From assembly GCF_017573505.1 (NCBI RefSeq), contig NZ_JAGEOJ010000040.1, forward strand, positions 1-62,437: a stretch of 62,437 nucleotides of DNA, written 5' to 3'. How positions within the stretch are numbered: the first letter of the stretch is position 1; each line of letters opens with the position of its first letter. This stretch comes from Actinomadura barringtoniae. Its GTDB lineage: Bacteria > Actinomycetota > Actinomycetes > Streptosporangiales > Streptosporangiaceae. The position numbers and the translations under genes were made by a program. Below the pieces are notes generated by a model, which saw only the letters and a program-made list of their open reading frames with translations, had not been told where the DNA came from and ran no database searches. Below are positions 58,271 to 62,437 of this stretch, piece after piece.

Positions 58271-58897
58271 TTAAGGGAAAACCCCATCCTCGCTATGGAG
58301 GACCTCTGACTGCCACAGTTCCCGGGGTTGAACGTGCAGCCTCCAGTAATGCTCGGCGATGTCGTCCGGGTCGAAGAACGTGCCCGGCTCCACGGCACCG
58401 TCCACCGTCACGCTCGCCACGTGCACCGAGTCCCCGTACGTCTGGTCGAGCAGCCTCACCAGCGTCCGGACCCCCGCCTTGCCCAGCGAAAGGCTCACGT
58501 AGTCAGCCTTAGGCTCCGGCATCCCGCCGGTAATGATGAACGACCCACTCCCGCGCCGCGCCATCTCCGGCAGCACATGCCCCGCCGCCGTGATGGCCCC
58601 CACCACGTTCACGGCCCAGGCGTCCAGATGCCCCTGCGCGTCCAGCCCTCCGACCGCATCGGGCCGAACGACCGCCGCGTTGTAGACCACCACATCCGGC
58701 GTCCCGAACTTCTCAGCGGCCGCGTCCAGCGCACCCCGCAAAGCCGCCTCGTCCCGTACATCCGCCTTCAACGCGAGCGCACCTTCGCCCCCGCCCGTAC
58801 GAGAGATGCCCGCAACAGGCATCCCCTCCCGCGCAAACCGCCGCGCAACCGCCTCCCCGATCCCCGGCCCCACACCAATGACCACAACTCCAGCCAC
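58271..58897 (-). CDS. Atypical short-chain dehydrogenase/reductase
   Basis: The 208-residue protein has an SDR-like cofactor motif (VVVIGVGPGIGEAVARRF) and VVVYNAAVVRPDA. The usual YxxxK is not seen: the region reads ADYVSLSLGKAGV, with Lys seven residues after Tyr. It may be inactive or use another arrangement. GTG 58897 is chosen because GGGAGGAG lies six bases upstream, better than the longer start at 58924. Confidence 0.8.
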   Translation of the reverse strand: MAGVVVIGVGPGIGEAVARRFAREGMPVAGISRTGGGEGALALKADVRDEAALRGALDAAAEKFGTPDVVVYNAAVVRPDAVGGLDAQGHLDAWAVNVVGAITAAGHVLPEMARRGSGSFIITGGMPEPKADYVSLSLGKAGVRTLVRLLDQTYGDSVHVASVTVDGAVEPGTFFDPDDIAEHYWRLHVQPRELWQSEVLHSEDGVFP

Positions 58898-59020
58898 AAC
58901 CCACTCCTCCCAGCCGATCGCCAACGGGAGTGACGCTAAAGTCTCACACCAGTGTGAACGTCAACCCTCTTGTAGACGCCGGACTATCGCGCGCTGGAGG
59001 AGTGGGTGGGCGGGGGTTGA

Positions 59021-60514
59021 TTAGCGGGTGGTGGCTGCTACTACGTGGACGAGGTTGCGGGTTTGGGCGACGATGCTCGTTCGCCAGGCGTTGAAGGTGG
59101 AGTCGCTGACGGCGAAGGGCGTGTCGAAGTGCTGCATGTCGGGGGTGTGGATGTGGCCGGCGGGGATGCGGCGGCCTAGGCGGTCGCGCAGCAGGGTGTT
59201 GCGGTAGGCGCTCTCGTTGGAGAGGTAGTTGCCGCCGCCTCCGCTGTAGGAGCAGGAGCCCGAGTCCGGGGGAACGGGCGGGGTGGGCGGCGGGTAGTCG
59301 GTCGGCACGGGGGAGTTGCGGACTACCTGGGTGGTGCTGGTGCAGTCGGGGAACTCGGTGTAGTTCGTGTGCCAGATGACGCCGAAGGCGACCGATTGGT
59401 CGGGCCATTCGTCACCGGGTGGGCGGGGGACCGTGCTGCCGGTGTTGGCCTCGATCATCTGCTTGATGGGCAGGGTGGTCGTCGTCCACTGCGGCGGGTT
59501 GTTCAGGTTGAACGTGGAGGGGCCGCCCCAGCGGGGGACCACCTGGGTGTTGCAGCCGTGGTTGTCCACCGCCAGTTGGGGCTTGCCGTTCAGGGTGGGG
59601 CAGGGCTGGGACTTGTCGTTGCCCGGGGAGACGCCGTGGTAGCGGCCGTTCCACTGCTCCAGCCAGAACTGCGAGTCGACGGCCTGGCTGATCGTGACCG
59701 AGGCGTCCAGGGTGCGCATCGCCGGGCCGACGGTGTCCTCCAGGTAGCCGGCGGCGAACTCGGTGTAGTTCACCGGCAGGAGGTAGCCGTGGATGACGGC
59801 GATGCGGCCGTCGGGGCGGCGGTAGCGGGTGCCGTCGAGGGCCAGGGCGGTCGCGCCGGACGGGTTGCCGTGGCGGATGTTGTTGCCGACCGTGCCGGGG
59901 GCCGTGCCGGTCGTGCCGCCGTCGAGGGTGTACGGGTCGAAGCCGCTCACCAGGACGCGTTTGGCGCCGGAGGGGTAGCGGACGGAGGTCATGCCTCGGG
60001 ACGCCCGGTCGAAGGCGGTGACCAGGGCTTCGCGCTGGGCGTCGGTGAGCGTGAAGCGGGGCGTCCACTGGCGGAGGGCTGCCCTTGCCTTGAGGCGCGT
60101 CCAGTAGAGGGGGCGGTCGTCGCCGGCGGGGAGGGAGCCGGTGACGCGCCGGCCTTGGGCTCGGTCCACCGCCTGGCGCCACAGGCGCACGCCCTCGCGT
60201 TCGACCAGGGTGCGGGCGGTGTGCAGGCCGTTGATTCGGCAGAGCGCTCGGCTGAAGGCGGGGGTGAACGAGCTGAAGCCGCCGCCGTCGATCATCTGGG
60301 CGGAGAACGGGCGGGACTGGGGGAGGGTCGGATCAGCGTCCTGGGGGAGCGTGTTGCCCAGGCGTTGCTCCTCGACCGAGAGCGTGGCCGGGGGGTTCGA
60401 GCAGGTGCCCGGCGCCGCCAGGGCCGGAGCGGCCGGGGCCAGGAGGCTCGCCAGGAGGGCGGCGGCGCCGATCGTCGCGGTCCGTTTCGTTCGCACTACT
60501 TGATCTCTGCGCAC
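59021..60514 (-). CDS. Secreted pyrrolidone-carboxyl-peptidase (C15)-like protein
   Basis: The 497-residue exported protein has a Sec signal (ATIGAAALLASLLAPAAPAL). Its middle resembles peptidase C15: KRVLVSGFDPYTLDG, then NPSGATALALDG. Near the end AGHIHTP matches the C15 AGFIHVP His block. The preceding motif, normally AGxYxCN with the catalytic Cys, reads NESAYRNTL, so Cys appears to be missing. It may be a pseudoenzyme or a distant family. The start is GTG 60514 or GTG 60496. Confidence 0.6.
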   Translation of the reverse strand: MRRDQVVRTKRTATIGAAALLASLLAPAAPALAAPGTCSNPPATLSVEEQRLGNTLPQDADPTLPQSRPFSAQMIDGGGFSSFTPAFSRALCRINGLHTARTLVEREGVRLWRQAVDRAQGRRVTGSLPAGDDRPLYWTRLKARAALRQWTPRFTLTDAQREALVTAFDRASRGMTSVRYPSGAKRVLVSGFDPYTLDGGTTGTAPGTVGNNIRHGNPSGATALALDGTRYRRPDGRIAVIHGYLLPVNYTEFAAGYLEDTVGPAMRTLDASVTISQAVDSQFWLEQWNGRYHGVSPGNDKSQPCPTLNGKPQLAVDNHGCNTQVVPRWGGPSTFNLNNPPQWTTTTLPIKQMIEANTGSTVPRPPGDEWPDQSVAFGVIWHTNYTEFPDCTSTTQVVRNSPVPTDYPPPTPPVPPDSGSCSYSGGGGNYLSNESAYRNTLLRDRLGRRIPAGHIHTPDMQHFDTPFAVSDSTFNAWRTSIVAQTRNLVHVVAATTR

Positions 60515-60591
60515 GGTCGCATTGTTGAGCGATTCCCCGATCTTGCGGAGCCCATCCCGTGGCCGGATCCGGCCATGGGATGGCGCCCGTC

Positions 60592-61161
60592 TCAGTGATT
60601 GTGGGTGAAGCCGTACAGGAGGGCCTTGACCATGGGGGCGGGGTCCGGTTGCGGCACGTCGATGAGGCCTCGGTAGACCACCAGGCCGACCACCATGTCC
60701 GACAGGAGCCAGAGGTCGGCGTCGGCGGGTAGCTCGCCCCTGGCGATGGCGCGGTCATAGATGGCCCAGTCGCGTTCCCTCTTGTCGCGCATGGCGGTAC
60801 GGATGACCTCGGCCACGCCCGGGTCCCGGCCTGCTTCGCCGAAGATTTCGCGGGTCGTCTTGGCGAACTCGGGGACCTGCCAGCCCGCGAGGGTCTGGGT
60901 CACGATCACCATGAGGTCGCCTTCGAGAGAGCCCGTATCGGGGGTCTCCGGGACTTGTGCGTCCAGGGCGAGGGTGAGGGCGTCCAGGAGCATGTCGCGC
61001 TTGGTGGCGTAGCGGCGGAAGACGCTGGCCCTGCCCACCCCTGCGGCCGATGCCACCTCGTCCATGGTGAACGAGGGGCCCTTGGTGGCCAGGAGGGTCA
61101 CCGCCGCCTCCTTGATGCGGGCGTCGACGGTCGGATCGGGCTTGCGTCCGCGGGCGCTCAT
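60592..61161 (-). CDS. TetR-family transcriptional regulator
   Basis: The 189-residue protein has an N-terminal TetR helix-turn-helix (FTMDEVASAAGVGRASVFRR then YATKRDMLLDAL, about residues 30-65) and a helical ligand-binding domain. It is divergent from the FAD monooxygenase gene, and the spacer between them carries perfect dyads, so it most likely represses that gene and itself. Confidence 0.9.
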   Translation of the reverse strand: MSARGRKPDPTVDARIKEAAVTLLATKGPSFTMDEVASAAGVGRASVFRRYATKRDMLLDALTLALDAQVPETPDTGSLEGDLMVIVTQTLAGWQVPEFAKTTREIFGEAGRDPGVAEVIRTAMRDKRERDWAIYDRAIARGELPADADLWLLSDMVVGLVVYRGLIDVPQPDPAPMVKALLYGFTHNH

Positions 61162-61163
61162 TG

Positions 61164-61185
61164 TGATACTCCAGGTATCAGATAC
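61164..61185. promoter_or_regulatory. TetR operator between divergent genes
   Basis: TGATAC (61164-61169) and GTATCA (61175-61180) form a perfect dyad with a 5-base spacer, and GTATCAGATAC (61175-61185) is a second overlapping dyad. TAGGAT at 61187-61192 could be the -10 of the monooxygenase gene, placing the operator over its promoter. Confidence 0.7.
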
Positions 61186-61211
61186 TTAGGATCTCAGAAA
61201 AGGTGCTGACC

Positions 61212-62345
61212 ATGAGGGTACTCATCGTGGGTGGCGGTGTCGCGGGACTGGCCGCGGCGCGCGGGCTGACTGCGGCGGGACACGACGTCCAGGTGTACGA
61301 GGCGGCGCCGGAGCTGCGCACCGAGGGCGGCTCGGTGACGATCTGGCCCGGGGCGATCGGCGTTCTGCGCGAGTTCGAGGTCGACATGGACGGCGCGGGG
61401 CGGCGGCTGGAGACGATGGAGAACCTGTCGCCGGGCGGGCGCCTGCGCGGCAAGATCGACCTTTCGGTGGCCGAGCGCGAGTTCGGTGGCCTGTACGCCG
61501 TTCACATCGCCAGGCGCGAACTCGTCGGGCGGCTGGCCGATGGCGTGCGCGTCGACTACGGACGCCGGATCGCCGGGGTCGACCCCGAGCGTGCGGAGAT
61601 CACGTTCGCGGACGGGACGAGCGTGCGGGGCGACGTGCTGATCGGTGCCGACGGCCGCAACTCGGTCGTACGGGAGGCCCTGGGCGGGCGTCCGACCAGG
61701 CTCAACGGATGGGTCACCTGGCAGGCGTTCACGACGCTGCCGACCGAGTACACCGACGACGGCCGTTCCATGATGGTCTCCGACGGGCGGTCGCTCGCCA
61801 GCCTGGCGCCGCTCGGGAACGGCAGGATGCTGTGGTGGTTCGACCTGCGCGCCAAGCCGGGCGGTGACTTCTGGGCGGAGGCGCCAGGGTTCATGGAACG
61901 GATGCGCAAGCGGTTCGGACGCCTGCCGGAGCCGTTCCCGACCCTCCTGGAGCAGGCCGAGAGCATGGACTTCTACCCGCACCACCGGCACCGCGTGCCG
62001 TCGACCTGGGGGAAGGGGCCGACGACCCTCATCGGGGACGCCGCCCACACGATGTCACCCGCGATGGCGATGGGCAGCGGGCAGGCGCTGGAGGACGCCT
62101 GGGTGCTGAGCCGGATGGCCGACGACCTGCGCGGCTACGAGCGTGCCAGGGCGAAGAATGTGCGCAAGGTCGCCAGGATGGCCAACCTCGAACTGCCCAG
62201 CAGGCAGGGACGGTTGGGCGGCCTCGCCTCCGACGCCCGCGCGACCAGGTCGTTCGCCTCGTTGCTGCGTTCGGCCAGCGGCTACCTCCAGGAGGAGGGC
62301 ACGAACCGGAACCGCCCGGCAGCCACGGCGGCCGTCATCCGTTGA
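61212..62345 (+). CDS. FAD-dependent aromatic-type monooxygenase
   Basis: The 377-residue flavoprotein has the FAD motif VLIVGGGVAGLAAARGL, the DG motif (DVLIGADGRNSVVREAL, about residue 155) and the second FAD motif (LIGDAAHTMSP, about residue 275), the layout of group A hydroxylases. It probably hydroxylates an aromatic compound using NAD(P)H. AAGG(TG) at 61199-61204 supports ATG 61212; GTG 61203 is in frame. The divergent TetR gene likely controls it. Confidence 0.88.
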   Translation: MRVLIVGGGVAGLAAARGLTAAGHDVQVYEAAPELRTEGGSVTIWPGAIGVLREFEVDMDGAGRRLETMENLSPGGRLRGKIDLSVAEREFGGLYAVHIARRELVGRLADGVRVDYGRRIAGVDPERAEITFADGTSVRGDVLIGADGRNSVVREALGGRPTRLNGWVTWQAFTTLPTEYTDDGRSMMVSDGRSLASLAPLGNGRMLWWFDLRAKPGGDFWAEAPGFMERMRKRFGRLPEPFPTLLEQAESMDFYPHHRHRVPSTWGKGPTTLIGDAAHTMSPAMAMGSGQALEDAWVLSRMADDLRGYERARAKNVRKVARMANLELPSRQGRLGGLASDARATRSFASLLRSASGYLQEEGTNRNRPAATAAVIR

Positions 62346-62378
62346 TGACCTCGCGTGGGCCGGGGCAGCGAGGGTCGG

Positions 62379-62423
62379 GGCCCGTGTGGGCCTGGGCCGT
62401 GTGGGCTGGGGCCGTGTGGGCTG
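62379..62423. repeat. 15-bp tandem repeat at window end
   Basis: GGGCCGTGTGGGCTG occurs at 62394-62408 and 62409-62423, preceded by a diverged copy at 62379-62393, shortly after the monooxygenase gene. The repeat may continue beyond the window. Confidence 0.8.
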
Positions 62424-62437
62424 GGGGCTGTGAGGGC

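Overview
The window is chromosomal DNA of a very GC-rich actinomycete. The order M23 peptidase / rpsB-tsf-pyrH-frr-cdsA / rlmN, the actinobacterial XRE-ATPase-DUF397 trio, a PknG kinase, ECF41 and MDMPI-type sigma partners, many GTG starts and several leaderless-looking promoters all fit this. Streptosporangiales/Thermomonosporaceae (Actinomadura-like) is my best guess; that is inference, not something read off a marker gene. I saw no rRNA, tRNA, transposase, CRISPR array or prophage.

Layout. 0-9 kb: translation and lipid housekeeping genes (S2, EF-Ts, UMP kinase, RRF, CDP-DAG synthase, RlmN), with a secreted M23 peptidase and a Suppressor-of-fused-domain protein on the opposite strand. 9-16 kb: a 16-bp tandem-repeat block, an ECF sigma factor translationally coupled to an MDMPI/DinB protein, a DivIVA-repeat protein, a YwqG protein, an ABC exporter pair, a HIT protein and an orphan antitoxin-like protein. 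16-24 kb: polyamine uptake and oxidation (Lrp regulator, aminobutyraldehyde dehydrogenase, potABCD, FAD amine oxidase). A Tat-exported spermidine-dehydrogenase-like enzyme at 54.7 kb may belong to the same metabolism. 24-30 kb: a minus-strand operon of a small monooxygenase, an ECF41 sigma factor, an FAD oxidoreductase, a type II NADH dehydrogenase fused to a membrane module, and a partner protein made of three copies of that module; an orphan ATP synthase c subunit follows. 30-36 kb: small stress and regulatory genes, including a MarR/hydrolase pair with a palindromic operator and the XRE/RsbW-like/DUF397 trio. 36.6-47.5 kb: an eight-gene minus-strand island, mostly joined by 4-base start/stop overlaps: coiled-coil protein, PknG-like kinase, PP2C phosphatase, VWA protein, FHA protein, GlnX-like membrane receptor, GlnH-like amino-acid-binding lipoprotein and a membrane coiled-coil protein. 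47.7-62.4 kb: a stand-alone WYL protein behind a DNA-damage-type promoter, then acyltransferase, SDRs, methyltransferase, TrmB regulator, DapB-like dehydrogenase, hydrolase, APH kinase, exported oxidoreductase, secreted protease, a C15-like secreted protein and a divergent TetR/FAD-monooxygenase pair.

The two most system-like regions are the extended PknG signalling island, where kinase, phosphatase and FHA adaptor all carry N-terminal zinc ribbons, and the ECF41/NDH-2/membrane-module operon. Separately, at least seven genes have 15-22 bp tandem repeats that begin inside the 3' end of the gene, include the stop codon and run into the spacer. This is a recurrent pattern of genome structure that the gene annotation does not explain.
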